This document shows, one piece after another, positions 22,606 to 34,429 of a DNA stretch of 64,000 nucleotides (position 1 is its first letter; the number at the start of each line of letters is the position of its first letter). A program made the translations under genes and the position numbers. The DNA lies in assembly GCA_018105865.1 (NCBI GenBank), contig CM030845.1:16098776-16162775 (forward strand), written 5' to 3'. A model generated the notes under the pieces. The model saw nothing but the letters and a program-made list of their open reading frames with translations, did not search any database and was not told where the DNA came from. The DNA comes from Metaphire vulgaris. Taxonomy: Eukaryota > Annelida > Clitellata > Crassiclitellata > Megascolecidae.

Positions 22606-23509
22606 CTTGCAGCTGTGTTCTGCGTCGACTGTTGAGTCTACATTCTGAGCAACGAACGTGTTCCTCATGCTTGTCGATGGAAGATTAAATCAGACTTACA
22701 AAGAAAACACAAATGAAGCAAATGGCTAGAATTAAAAGACCATTTCAGCCGTTAAGGCTGTCTATGTCAAAAATCGGTCAGTTATTGAGCACTATTCGTC
22801 TTTTGCTGAACTCGTGAGTTGCCGGATGAGCCGAAGTACAACTGGACTTTCTTTAGTCTACATCTTTTCAAAGTTTGCCTTGCTGCTTCTCCACTCCCAC
22901 TCTTGACCGATCTCTGGAATTGACTTTGCCCGACCGACCACAAATATTATTGTGTTAAGAATAAGTTTTTGATTCCTAACCATATGAGGCGTAGATCTTC
23001 CATTTACACTCCTTTGTAATAATTGGGTGTAACAAATTCCCATTTGAAACTGCGCCAATTCTTCTGGGGCCTTCTGTCCTATTTTCTATGTTACCTGAGC
23101 AATATTGGGGACCAATACGTGATGCCAAAGCGGATTCGAAAATAGTAATAGACCATCATTAGGGCCACAGTTCAGTATCAATATTAATTTTGAGACAAAC
23201 CACATTAAAACAGATAAAACGCATAGCATCTGATAGATATATTTGATTAAGCGTATAGGTTCTAGTACTCTCAGTCCCTAAATGCGTTAATGAGTATGCA
23301 TTTCACCGAAGTATGGACCCTTGAAACTCGTATAAAATGCATTTTCAACGTGTCTTCCACTTATGCCTTATCCAAAATTTCTTGGTTTGATTTTTTCTCT
23401 GTCCATGAGACCTTCATCCTCCTGACCTCCTCCTCATAATATAGCTAAGAGTGTTAATTCCTTTAATTCCTTCAAGGCAATACGATTAGGCCTCTCGTTG
23501 CGGGACAGA
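22606..23509. other. Non-coding stretch
   Basis: I see no gene, repeat or element boundary that I can defend here. Confidence 0.4.
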
Positions 23510-24460
23510 ATCTCCCAGTTTTCCTAAAATCCTGAAAGAGAAATGCTTACCAGAATGTTAAACTACTTAGATGCATTTAATATGCTATCCACTGATCAAT
23601 ATGGTTTCAGTCCTATTTCTCCACTTAAATGCCAATAATTAATTCAGCCAACTTAACTGGAATCTAACCTGTATGGTAGGTTTCTGCGGACTGGATGAGA
23701 ATCTCGTGCTGTCGATGGTCGGTGTCATCTACTGTGTTTACCTCGTCAGTCGCTGGACTCCTGTGGCGCTGTTGTTGGAAGAAGCGATGGAGTCGCCAGT
23801 TGATTTGATGATCTCAGTCATCAACTTCGTTGTCATCTACGTCGGAGGAAGAGATGCACGATTTCCTTACCTACGCGCGTACCCAGCTACTTGAACTACG
23901 ACCTCTGTCTCCGGGACGCCCATCGTCGCTCGTCCGTCGCCGGATCGGGAAGCTTCTTCATCCCTTACCTCACCACAGAGTGATAGGTCGCGGGTGCAGA
24001 GTCGGGTCATAGGGTCCAGAGATCGATCCCTGTGAGGATGACTAAACAGAGCGGGTTCAGCGCGTGTAGGAAATCCGCTCCTACCGACGTGAGCATCAAC
24101 CCCAGGGCTCAGCTGATCTACCGGAGACTCGGGCGTCATGCTGTCCTCCCGGACAGAAGACTTTGCATCGGGCTTCTTAACATTCGTTCTGTCTGTAATA
24201 AGATAGAAAATGTCCTTGAACTATTCGACGATTTTCGCCTTGCAGTAGCTCTCCTTTGAACTCTACTTCAAAAATTTCCCAGCCCCTTACATTTTATAGA
24301 CTTTATCGACGAGTTGTTCGTCACCCAGTTGATCTGGCGCCCAGTTGTTCGTCACCGAGTCGACGTCGCCGAGTCGCTGTGCGTTACTCTGACGCTTACT
24401 TACGCAAAAGTTCAACGGAAAGTCTCGTAGCAGGCAATCGCCCCAAAGGTCACTGATCCG
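23510..24460 (+). pseudogene. LINE pieces: RT scrap then 5' endonuclease start
   Basis: 23510-23645 repeats the RT scrap at 7690-7820. From about 24030 a frame carries LCIGLLNIRSVCNKIENVLEL, matching the first strand of the LINE endonuclease domain (GLLNIRS..NK), preceded by about 350 bp that may be ORF1 or 5' UTR. Stops follow at 24259. These are two different LINE fragments placed side by side. Confidence 0.5.
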
Positions 24461-25018
24461 AAACTTGATGTCTGCTAAATCGAGCTGGATTGACTAGAAT
24501 ATGACTCTCGCGCATGTCAGCGTGACTGCGCAATGACTGAACGTGCATTGCATATCTATAGCGTTAGAATAATGTTCAGTCACTTGTGATAATATTGCTT
24601 TTAACCTAAACTGAAGATCGAGCCCAGAGAGCTTCAGCGATCTCTGCCAGACAAAAAAGACTCTGTATTCGATCCATTCGTACGTCTAAATGTAGCCACT
24701 TAGACTGAAAGACGTGTTGTACAAAAACCGTAGTCGAATAAGCTATGCGTGACTTGTGGTCTGACAATGTCATAGCTTTGAAACCGTTGAATGTCTACGC
24801 TCTTTTGTAAAATAGCTTCTAAGTCTATTGCATATAGCAACTTTCTTTACTAAACAATAGTTGAACAGTGAAACGAGAATATTGATTGCGATAGAATTGA
24901 GTGATAATAGATTCTCATGAAATTCTTCCCATACGGATATTTTGGAAACTAAATCGTCTTGAGGTAAAGTACATTATAATTTTCTCCTTTGCCCTTGAAC
25001 TGGTAACATTTCATGCGA
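24461..25018. other. Non-coding stretch
   Basis: No gene or repeat structure recognised. Confidence 0.4.
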
Positions 25019-25019
25019 C

Positions 25020-25063
<44 letters not shown>

Positions 25064-25086
25064 CATCATCATCATCATCATCATGA
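25019..25086. repeat. AAT then ATC microsatellite
   Basis: About 14 AAT units followed by about 7 ATC units. Confidence 0.95.
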
Positions 25087-25149
25087 TTATGGTGGCATAT
25101 CGTACAAGTACTACTAGGACACCTTACAACTAAAATGCAAACAGTATAT

Positions 25150-26045
25150 CCTACAACGATCAATGTTCTGGATAACTACGAACAAAGAGAGCAGTTTTAA
25201 GTTCTCGTTTGAATGCTTCTATTGTCTCTGCCATAGTTGTTGATGGTGGCAGGCTATTCCAAACTTTGGCAGCCGCTACCGGAAACATGCGGTCACCAAT
25301 GGTAACGTGGCGTGTAGACGGAACAACGAGAGTAAGAGTAGACGCAGATCGCAATCGTTGACGAGAGTTGATGTCCGAAGTCTTGCAGAAACCAGCCGAC
25401 AGATACGATGGCGCCAGACCATGAAGACACCGATAAGCAAGGATCGCCAATTTGTATTCAATCCGCTGTGGAACACGAAGCCACCAGTGAAGTTCATAAA
25501 GAAGCGGTGTCACGTGATCTGATCTTCTGGCTTGATAGACAAGACGTGCTGCTGTATTGAGGACAGCCTGAAGTCTGTCAGTAAGTTGCCTTTGTAGCCC
25601 AGCCAAGAGCACATTACAATAGTCTAGGCGTGGCATAACCAGAGACACCACTAAACTCTTTACAACAGAAGGTGGAATTGAGTTCTGAATGCTTCTAATT
25701 CTTCTCAGGATTGAGAAGCAGCAGGATGCCGTTTTCTGAACATGCGTTGTCATGGAGATGTTACAATCAATGTAGACACCGAGGTTACGGACACAAGCAT
25801 CCTCCTTAGCAACGTCTTCCGAACCAACGTGGATGGTGGTGGGTGGGATCTGATATTGACGACGTGTGGTCGAGCACCTTGGTATCTCCGTTTTATTGAC
25901 ATTAAGTTGCAGATGATTCGATTTAGTCCAATCAGCTATCTCACTGATGCAGCAACTCATCTGATTAGTAAGAAGATCCGTGTCAGCTCGCTTGCAGACA
26001 CCATACACCTGTGTGTCGTCCGCATGCAAATGGGGTGACAGACCA
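25150..26045 (-). pseudogene. CR1-like LINE RT C-terminal half (minus strand)
   Basis: Nearly unbroken minus-strand frame. It runs from the catalytic region LHADDTQVYG (family norm is YADDTQ, so the first residue is changed), through LQLNVNKTE, LGVYIDCNISMTTHV and LQAVLNTAARLVYQARR to the closing KVWNSLPPSTT and FKRELKTALF. Upstream of about 26045 the similarity ends in a CATAATCATAATC run. 5' truncated. Confidence 0.8.
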
Positions 26046-26866
26046 TGCTGATTATGATTATGATTATGCATTATGATGCTGATGATGCATAAATAACCAA
26101 AATTAAACGACCAAGATGATTCAATATTGAAAACTGCTAATGTTATCTTATTGTGGATTGCTAAGACAGTCAAAATGATATTTAAGATATCGATTGATTA
26201 TTGTCTTTAAAACATATGCTATACGCCTTTGTGCTATTTACAGTATTTACCGCATATATAAATTTCTGGGACATTTCTCTCTTTTTTATTTTGTTGTAAT
26301 TGCATTCCATCTTAATCTTTGTATTGTACACGACACGACTCACAACAGCTTGGATCTACTGTAGGGCGCGTACCTTTGTGTACGAGACCTATTTGCATCA
26401 AATGAAGATAAGACGAATTGTATGTACCTCAAGAAAGAGTCGCAACTTGTGGACGTTCATGCGTAAACGGCTGGTAAAAACAAAGTTTAGTGAAACTAGT
26501 CTTGTATGTTATAGGCTATGCGCAGCGGCTGTCTACTCGGACGCCGTAAGCACAGTCATATACAGGTTCATGCTTTTGTCAAGCGCATATCTTTGTAAAT
26601 GGGTTATGACTGCTAAAAGACAGTAACAGACTTTGTAGCTCATGAACGATATGCAAGCGCACCCCTGTCACTGACCAAGTAGCCACGATAATGTCACTAA
26701 CTATGCAAAGCCATACCTGCAACACATGCAAAGCTTGTAGTAAAATTAATTAATTATTAGTATTTTATTCACTTTTATGTTGATATACACAAAATATATA
26801 CCTACTCAAAATACCTATGATTAAAAGTCGTAGTTGTAAGTACAGTATTAAAAAGTTTAGAATGAC
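26046..26866. other. Non-coding stretch
   Basis: A 108-codon frame at 26300-26626 has no recognisable features. Otherwise AT-rich and featureless. Confidence 0.35.
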
Positions 26867-26874
26867 GTGTCAAC

Positions 26875-27815
26875 CAGGGCGCGATTTGTAGGGGATGTGG
26901 GGAATCTTTTCCTCCCCCACTGCACAACTACATCCCCCACTGAGATGGCTACTGACATCCCAGCCAGGCAAGTCAATCTTACCAGTCACTGTGACTGTGA
27001 CAAAAAAATTCATTCACCGTCAGCAGAGGGAAAACATTTTCGGCGCTTCGCGCCCACCATAAGTAAAAGAATGAAACTTGATGTTCGGTGGTAACTGGGA
27101 GCAGATTTATTCTAACTTTTGAAAAAATTTACCTGTGCTGCTGATTAAACCATTTATACATCGTCATGGCCAACTAATAAAATTGACAGATCATTATTTG
27201 GTGACAGAGCAATAGTTTACCTAGCAGAACTGTGCGAATTAGATCCGTCACTAGCCTTGGATCAGTTCCGACAGTACAAGAATAACAATGCGAAAGTAAT
27301 CGGCAATGTGCTTGCTTCATTAATCAGTAGAATTCAAATTCTGCCTATCTCGTCAGCTGAATGTGAGCGGGGTTTCTCTTGTATGAATATAAATGATACA
27401 CCAATTAGAAATCAACTCGGTATTCATACACTTTCATCTCTTGGGTATGCGATGGGTGACATGCTGCCTCAGATGCACCAACTGACAAAAAAACTGACAA
27501 GACATCTGCGTCAATTCCTGCCATGGCAACTCTGTAATAATGTTAAATGACAGTTGCTTGAATTTAGTTGTAGATTTTCAATTGTTGCAACTTGCAGTTG
27601 CGCTATTACATTTATGGTTTAAATAAATGGTGTGTGGCGATGTATACAAATAATACTAAACGTTAGAGCAAAGTACTGTGCGTTAAACCATGCATTTTCC
27701 ATGTCACCCCACTGCTCGTCATGCCCCCACTGCTCATCGTGTCTCCCCACCCCCACTGATCGCCATGTTCCCCCTAATATTCTCCCCACTGCTCCGGGTT
27801 ACAAATCGCACCCTG
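26875..27815 (+). mobile_element. hAT transposon, deleted, with transposase C-terminus
   Basis: Termini CAGGG(C/T)GCGATTTGTA are inverted; flanking octamers are GTGTCAAC (26867-26874) and GTGTCAAG (27816-27823). The interior keeps only a remnant of the transposase. At 941 bp it is too short to encode a complete hAT transposase. Confidence 0.85.
27240..27550 (+). pseudogene. hAT transposase C-terminal dimerisation domain
   Basis: LPISSAECERGFSCMNINDTP followed by RNQLGIHTLSSL is the hallmark of the hAT C-terminal (hATC) dimerisation region, closest to the ZBED/KIAA1586-like branch. The RNase-H-like catalytic core and the BED finger are absent. Another decayed frame (26867-27094) lies upstream. 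Confidence 0.8.
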
Positions 27816-27823
27816 GTGTCAAG

Positions 27824-28559
27824 GGTTAGTCAACGAAGCTAAGTATAGGATTATTCAAGGCAAGATCAGTTGCGAACAAATTCTGACACAAACTAGACAC
27901 AGAAGGTGAAAATAAATTATTCAAAGTCATGCGTGTATTAAGTGAATTGGCGATGCATGGTGTGTCAATAAATGCAAGCAATGGCATGTCCCTGCTGCTG
28001 TTGCGGCGCCTCCGCAGTAGTTTACCGAGGGAAATGCGAGAGATATCGTGTAGTCAGTCTATAAAGGATATTATGAAAGTTGAATATTGACCAACCGACA
28101 GACAGCCTGGATATAGACTCGACTCGTCGACCCACGGTCTACCGTCAGTCAAATTAGAGTATTTAATTCTTCACTTAAGGCAATGCCCATAACGACATAA
28201 CAGCAGCAGCCGATCTCTTCAGCAGATGAGGATATTGTCGTCAACATGCCGTAGTTTTCTATTCCAATCCACTACTTGATGCCATCTAGCCAGGTTCTTC
28301 TTGGTCTTACTTTAATATTACGATCAACATTTCCGCTCTAGAACGTATTGGACCTGTTCATCATGTTAAGTTGTTCTTTAGGCTATATCTTTCTAGCAAT
28401 TAAGATACAGTATTAATGCTGTTATCGCTAAATACTCAGAAGCAGTAAGCAGACCTAATTACCACTGTATCTGCATTTGTATCTAGGTCTTCTTCACAGA
28501 AGAAGATTGCCCACAGTGATGAATAATTGATCTCCAAGGCATCCTGCACTGGCTGTGTT
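27824..28559. other. Non-coding stretch
   Basis: No gene or clear repeat recognised. Confidence 0.4.
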
Positions 28560-28985
28560 GATCAGACGCAAGCCTTCGAGTTTATTTAGTCCACTCGCCA
28601 ATGTTGTCGATCCAGGCTACTGCCGGTCTCTGTCTCTATTTCTTTTCCCGATGTTAATCCCGTTTTGATAGTTTGCTCGATGCTCATTTTCTCTTGATGA
28701 AGTACATAGCAGAGGTAGCGTAGTTTCACTTGTTGTAAGAGCACTGGTTTTTCTCCAAGCTTTGACCATACTGCTTCGTTGGTCATCTTAGCAGTCCAAG
28801 GAATCTGCAGTTTCTGGGCACATTTGTTTTCAAAGGCTAAATATCTTCTTCTCGTCTGTCTTCTACAGCGTCCAGCTCTCTGCCGTAGGTGGCTATTGGC
28901 CATACTAGTGCTTTAATTGGTTTCCAGCAGGTGTTCTTACTGATTCCTTTGTTTTAAAAGTGATTTTGAGTTCGTTGAGTGTTTT
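28560..28985 (-). pseudogene. RTE-type LINE 3' tail (minus strand)
   Basis: Minus-strand frame with RRRYLAFENKCAQKLQIPWTA, KMTNEAVWSKLGEKPVLLQQ and IEQTIKTGLTSGK is the RTE-like RT tail in which a cysteine-rich loop precedes WTAKMTNE. Truncated at both sides. Confidence 0.65.
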
Positions 28986-29041
28986 TGATGCTTAAGCAAG
29001 TTTTGCTTTTATTTCAGTCGAATAATCTTCTCACTCAGTAA

Positions 29042-31065
29042 CAGTGGCGTAACCAGACTCAAAATGTAACCCGGGCAGCTGACCAAGAGGCTGTCCGTAA
29101 ATTACGTAGGCCTACACAATTTTTGGCGAATTTTGACCCCTCTCCCTTATCAACACCTGTCAAACTGTTCAAACCCTCCCCATTTTTAACGTAAATTATG
29201 GACAGTCTCACCTCAACAAAAAATCATTAAAAATTAACACGGGGAACTTAACAATAGACATCAATCGGTCAGTTTACTTTGAGGAAGTTCAAGTTTCACA
29301 TATGCAGGTCATAAGAACTACAAAGCGACATAAGACATAACCAAAATAAACTTTGGAATTGTCAGGATCAAATAACGAAAAGTGTATAAGTATAACCAAG
29401 TAAGCGTCCAATTATATTAAATTATAAATGACTCTGAGTTAATGACTAATTATAATTTTAATAGATAAAGATAGCTTTAACTAATTGCCGATAAACGAAA
29501 CTACCCTGAAGTCAAAGCAATACGAGAAATCATGTCTTTAAACATCCGACTATACGCGAGATTATGAGTAAAACAATATATTCATTCTTGGCGCGAACTT
29601 GTAATAAACCGTACAAACCTCCACTCGTAAAGCACAACCGCTTGCTCGGATGGCATTATACACTGTACAAAACATGTATACGCCCTTGATTTTGGCCTCT
29701 GCTACACTGTTGTTACGGTGCTATATAAATTGTCATGAACAATAACAATAACAATCAAGGAATTTTAGCAGGGAAACGGGTGAAGAAGGTCAAATCTCAA
29801 AGCAGCTGCCATTTTGCTTCTAAGATTAGTAGCCTATTCCGAACACATTCGTAGCACGCACAGGTCAAAGAGATTTCAGATGTCCCTGCTTCAGCTATCT
29901 GCTATCCCTGCAATCACTGCCTATCAGTCACCAACTCATAAATCTTCAGCATCGGCGACGCCCGTACGTCGTACGCCCCAATTATCACTTTAAATAAAGT
30001 TTCAGAGTCAAATTCAGTAGAGCAAGATGCAGAGGGAAGAAATCATACATACGGACAGGCGATTACCACCGTAACTGAAATTCGATATGTCACGTAGATA
30101 CATAGACCAGCCAAACACAATGACTGTAGTAATTACTGCACTTCTAGCTGATGCCTGTGAAACACGTTTCGAAGAGACCGTACGTAGCGACTATTCAAAT
30201 ATTATTGCAACGGCGTGCATGGCAGTGCAAAATTAAGCAAAACCAAAAATTAAAGGTATAATTTTTAATTTTTTCAACCCAGAATTTTTTCAACCCAGGC
30301 AGAAAAGCAATTATATGATTAATATTGATAAAACCAAGGTAATGGCAACAAAATGCAAGAGCTGCAACATCAAAATTCAGAGTACAGTATTGGAACAGGT
30401 CAACTCCTTCCCGTATTTAGGGTCCATCATCATATCAGACGACACTTCAAGCAAAGCCGACATAAGAAGCAGATTGAATAAAGGACATGGGGCGGGAACA
30501 TCATTAAACAAAATATGGAAAAGTCACAACATCCCTGTGAGCACAAAAGTCCGATTACTGAGATCAATGGTGTGGCCAGTCGCCACATATGGCTGTGAAA
30601 GCTGGACAATAATGAAGGAAGATGAACGGCGCATACAGGCATTCGAAATGAAGGTTTAAGACAAATAATGAGAGTTTCCTGGAAAGCAAAAAAGACGAAT
30701 GAGTGGGTAATGGATAAAGCAGGAGTTCAAAGAACCCTACTGGAAACAGTAAAGAAAAGAAAACTGAAATACTGGGGACATATTATGCGAACAAAGCAGG
30801 ACTGTCTGGAGAAGGATATAATGCAGGGCACAATGCCTGGATCACGAAAAAGAGGCAGGCCAAGAAAAAAGCGGGAAGACAACATCAAAGAATGGACAGG
30901 ACTCACTATCGAGCACGCGATAAGAAGAGCAGAAGATCGTAACATCTGGAAGATGACAGTTCATAATGCAACCAAACTTCGGAGCGAAGACGGTTGAAGA
31001 CAAGACAAGAAAAGCAAAGTAACCCGGGCATTGCCCGTAATTGCCCGGGCGTGGTTACGCAACTG
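29042..31065. mobile_element. 2-kb hAT element with perfect 8-bp target duplication
   Basis: CAGTGGCGTAACCA at the left, inverted as TGGTTACGCAACTG at the right (one mismatch). CTCAGTAA is repeated exactly at 29034-29041 and 31066-31073. Both ends carry AACCCGGGCA blocks. No transposase is seen; the cargo includes an RTE LINE fragment and a GGCTGTCCGTAAATTACG-type MITE remnant at 29089-29203. Confidence 0.9.
30315..30997 (+). pseudogene. RTE-type LINE RT tail inside the hAT element
   Basis: Starts INIDKTKVMAT (just after the catalytic region), then VNSFPYLGSIII, RSMVWPVATYGCESWTI and, after a frameshift near 30655, IMRVSWKAKKTNEWV, LKYWGHIMRTKQ and RKRGRPRKK with DNIKEW. Order and motifs are those of RTE-like RT C-termini. 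The RT palm is missing. Confidence 0.8.
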
Positions 31066-31379
31066 CTCAGTAATGGTGTCACTCAAGATTGCGCGTGTCA
31101 GCTAATTACTGCTTCTTAGTTATTGACATGCCCACATTTAGATATTACATGGTGCACATTTCTGAAGACAGATATTAAGGCTTTAGAAGGAGTTCAACAT
31201 AGAGCAACAAAAATGATCAAAGGGTATCAGATACTACCTATGAAGAAAGGCCAAAACGCTGGCGATTAACAGCTTTGGAAAAGCAGAGTGAGAGTAGGTT
31301 TAATTGAGACACTTGATTAGTTAGGTTAGGTTAAAAAGTCAATATAGCGCAAAAACCTTGAACGAAGAGTCAAAGGCTA

Positions 31380-32830
31380 GAGCGCTTTACACTAATACGA
31401 GGTCTCGACGAAATACTTTTTAAGTTTCCTTGCGAACGAATCAAGATTGGACTCTCTAGTCACATGGCCAGGTAATGCGTTCCAAAGAATAGGGTTTCCG
31501 CACTTGAACGACCTCTCGCCGAATTTTGCCGTTCGAGACGGAGGAGGAACGACCAGTCTGACGTCACGACTGGACCTTAGTCGCAGACGCCTGTCGGTAG
31601 ACGATGGTCTCAGGACCAAAGACGCCAGGTAGTCCGGAAAAGCTGGATCGTGCAGGGCGCGGAACGTGAGAATACACCTCCTGTAGGCAATACGCTCCGG
31701 GATGCGAAGCCAATGTAGCTTCTCTTTCAGAAAAGGGGAGATGTGCTCTCCCCTTCGAACTCCAGAGAACATCCGGGCAGAGGCATTAAGAACCATCTGC
31801 AGCCGACTAATCTGGTAGTCGGGCAGGCCCCAGAGAATACTGTTACAATAGTCGACCCTTGTGATAATGAAAGCACGGACTAGGAGAGTCGCCGCCGAGG
31901 TTGGTAGGTGACGGCGAATCTCCCTGATCCGCCGCAGCTGATAATAGCAGGACCGGGAGACGTTTCCAATATGAACGTCAAACGTAAGCGATGCGTCGAA
32001 GTGGACTCCCAAGAGGGGCACATCGGAGGATGGAAGGACGTGCTCTCCATCGATCAGGAACGGGGCCCAACTGATCAGGTGCCCCCTCCTGGCAGTCGCG
32101 AGCCACAATAGTTCTGTCTTGCGAGGATTTAGCGCAAGACGATTCACGTCAGTCCACTTTTTAATCCTGGTGACACAGTCAGAGATGCGAGCGCGGAGTC
32201 CCTCAGTGTCAGAGTGGAGGCAAAAAGAGTAGATTTGCACATCTTCCGCGTAAGCGTGCGCCTCCAAACCGCAGGACCTGATTATGTCGCTAATACCTGC
32301 GACATAAAGAATGAAGAGCAAGGGCCCTAAAACCTACCCCTGCGGCACTCCGCTGAGGACCCGGCGCGGGGACGACGTTTGTCCTTTCCAGTAAACTGAC
32401 TGCGTTCTGTCCGTAAGGTAGTCGCGTAGCCAGGCGAATACCTTGTCTCCGATACCATAGGAGAGTTCGAGTCGACGAATGAGGATATCCTGGTCCACAG
32501 TATCGAAAGATCAAGCGAACAGAGGAGGGCCAGCTGCATGGCCGTTCGTAATCGTGTCTACGATGTCATTGTATATTCGCAATACGGCAGTTTCAGTCGA
32601 ATGGCCACGCCGGTACGCCGACTGATTCCTCGGCATGAGGCCATTAGACACCAGGTAACGGACCATTTGCAAATTTACAGCCCTCTCGAGCACTTTCGAG
32701 AAGAAGGGGAGATTGGATACTGGACGGTAATTGGACATGTCAGCAGGGTCAGAGCCAGCCAGGGCGCTTAAGAAGCGGATATAGACTGCCGCATGCTTCC
32801 AGGACGAGGGGACGGCAGGTCACGGCAAAA
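31380..32830 (-). pseudogene. CR1-like LINE RT (minus strand), near-continuous
   Basis: The minus strand reads DPADMSNYRPVSNLPFFSK and QSAYRRGHSTETAVLRIYND in the 32.5-32.7 kb part. After shifts it reads MLFILYVAGISD, the catalytic box AYAEDVQIYS (D to E at the second Asp position), LALNPRKTELL, LLGVHFDASLTF and LQMVLNASARMFSGVRR to the end ILWNALPGHVT. 5' truncated at about 32830. The altered YADD box and frameshifts mean it is inactive. Confidence 0.85.
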
Positions 32831-33173
32831 CAGTATGACGGAACCCGAGGACATAACATAATAACATAGGACATAACATGAAACAGTTTAAGAAACGGAT
32901 TGTGAGATACAAATATACTAGTTGCAATATCCCACACCTTGATAAAGTTACACTAATATAAAACTGGAATATTAGACCTATAGTCCTTAATTGTATTTTG
33001 AAATGTGGAAAAAAAATCTGGACCCTACGTGATTTAGAAATTGTGTTTTATTACGCTAAAGTTTATTTAGTTTAAAAGCTGTCATCGTCCGAATCTCTCT
33101 TTTTCAAACTAGAAATGTTAAGATTCATATCGATTTAATTGTATATATTGGAAAACTTATTTAACTTTTTTCA
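32831..33173. other. Non-coding, probable 5' intron of the GT11 gene
   Basis: AT-rich stretch ending in the polypyrimidine tract TTTAACTTTTTTCAG (to 33173), the likely acceptor before the GT11 coding exon. Confidence 0.4.
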
Positions 33174-33217
33174 GTTGATACTGACGATCAGCAGACGATT
33201 TATATTTTCACGATTTT

Positions 33218-34231
33218 ATGAGATATCAATCTGAAATGGCAGTTCTCAGCAATATTAATTTCTGCAAGAAAGCTATTGTTGTCTTGTCAACTTGTACAAT
33301 TGTCACCTTGTTATTAGTGGCCAGGAATGATTTAATTTCAAATTTTAAACTCATTAGGACTTCGAATTCAAGTGTGACTACATCTGGATATGTGACAATA
33401 GGAGCGGTTACTGGCAGACTAGGAAATCAGATTTTCAACTTCGCCTCTCTGTTCTATGTTGCGGTACAAACAAGGCGAGAAGTCGTTCTATTCAATGGTC
33501 ACGCTGCTCGTGAACTGGAGAAATATTTCAGTCTCGGGGTTAGAAGAATCAACAAACCTTGTCCATGTTTTCAAATCCCTACAAATTTGGCTAGCAAAGA
33601 CATAGAGGAAGCAATGAGAAGCCACAAAGCCACTAACAGCCAAACGATAATTGTATTACATGCAGCGTTTTCAAACTGGAAGTATATTCAAACCGTACAA
33701 GATTTAGCTAGGACTCATATAAAATTCCGTCAGAACATTGAAGACTCTGCCAGAGACTTTCTGAGAAAAAATATTCCAAAAAGATGGAATGAAGGACAAT
33801 TTATTCGCATTGGAATTCACAGCAGAGGCGGAGACTTCTTGGACGGCTATTGGCGTAATCGCGGTTACACGACAGCCACTGAATCTTATTACAAAAAAGC
33901 GATGAAATATTTTACTGATCGATACAAATTGGTTCAATTCAACGTCGCATCAGATGATGTGAAATGGTCTCGCCAGCATATAACGTACGATAACCAGTCA
34001 TCCTCTGTTAATGTGACTTATTCTGAGAAACATTCACCTGGACAGGACATGGCCATTCTGTCTCTATGTAATCATTCCATCATTTCAACTGGCACTTACG
34101 GATGGATGGCGGCGTGGTTTACAAACGGAACAACAGTCTAATATTCCAATTTCCCACGCAAAGGATCCCATAATGCAAGGCATTACCATCCTCCCGATTT
34201 CTTTCCATCATATTGGATACCAATGGAATGA
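33218..34231 (+). CDS. Galactoside alpha-1,2-fucosyltransferase-like (GT11), one in-frame stop near the end
   Basis: A single coding exon encodes a type II Golgi-type glycosyltransferase that would transfer fucose from GDP-fucose in alpha-1,2 linkage. Visible are a short cytosolic tail, a membrane anchor at residues 18-35, an N-glycosylated stem, GRLGNQIFNFASL at 66-78, the donor-binding HSRGGDF at 201-207, ASDD at 244-247 and the C-terminal DMAILSLCNHSIISTGTYGW at 277-296. The usual GT11 motif is HxRRGD; Gly replaces the second Arg here. A TAA (34139-34141) follows residue 307, but the same frame continues with 29 well-matching residues to PSYWIPME and TGA at 34229-34231, as in the 14.5 kb copy. 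Either a recent nonsense mutation, a polymorphism or a base error. Start at 33218; ATG 33236 is equally possible. Confidence 0.85.
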
Positions 34232-34429
34232 CAATAACTGACATGGAGTGGATATAATTAGTTAGTGCTTTTCAATGAAAAATTTATTTAATCTCTACTA
34301 ATGGTGCGATTAAAATAATTAATCGCATTTTCTTCTGAAACATTATTCTGGTTCCGAAGTAGTAATTATATTGAAATAAAGAAACAATACATCCCTTTGC
34401 AAAACAGAGTTTCAGAGTTTCAACTAATA

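Noticed and set aside
26300..26626. 108-codon frame
   Set aside because: No domain, no splice signals; compatible with chance.
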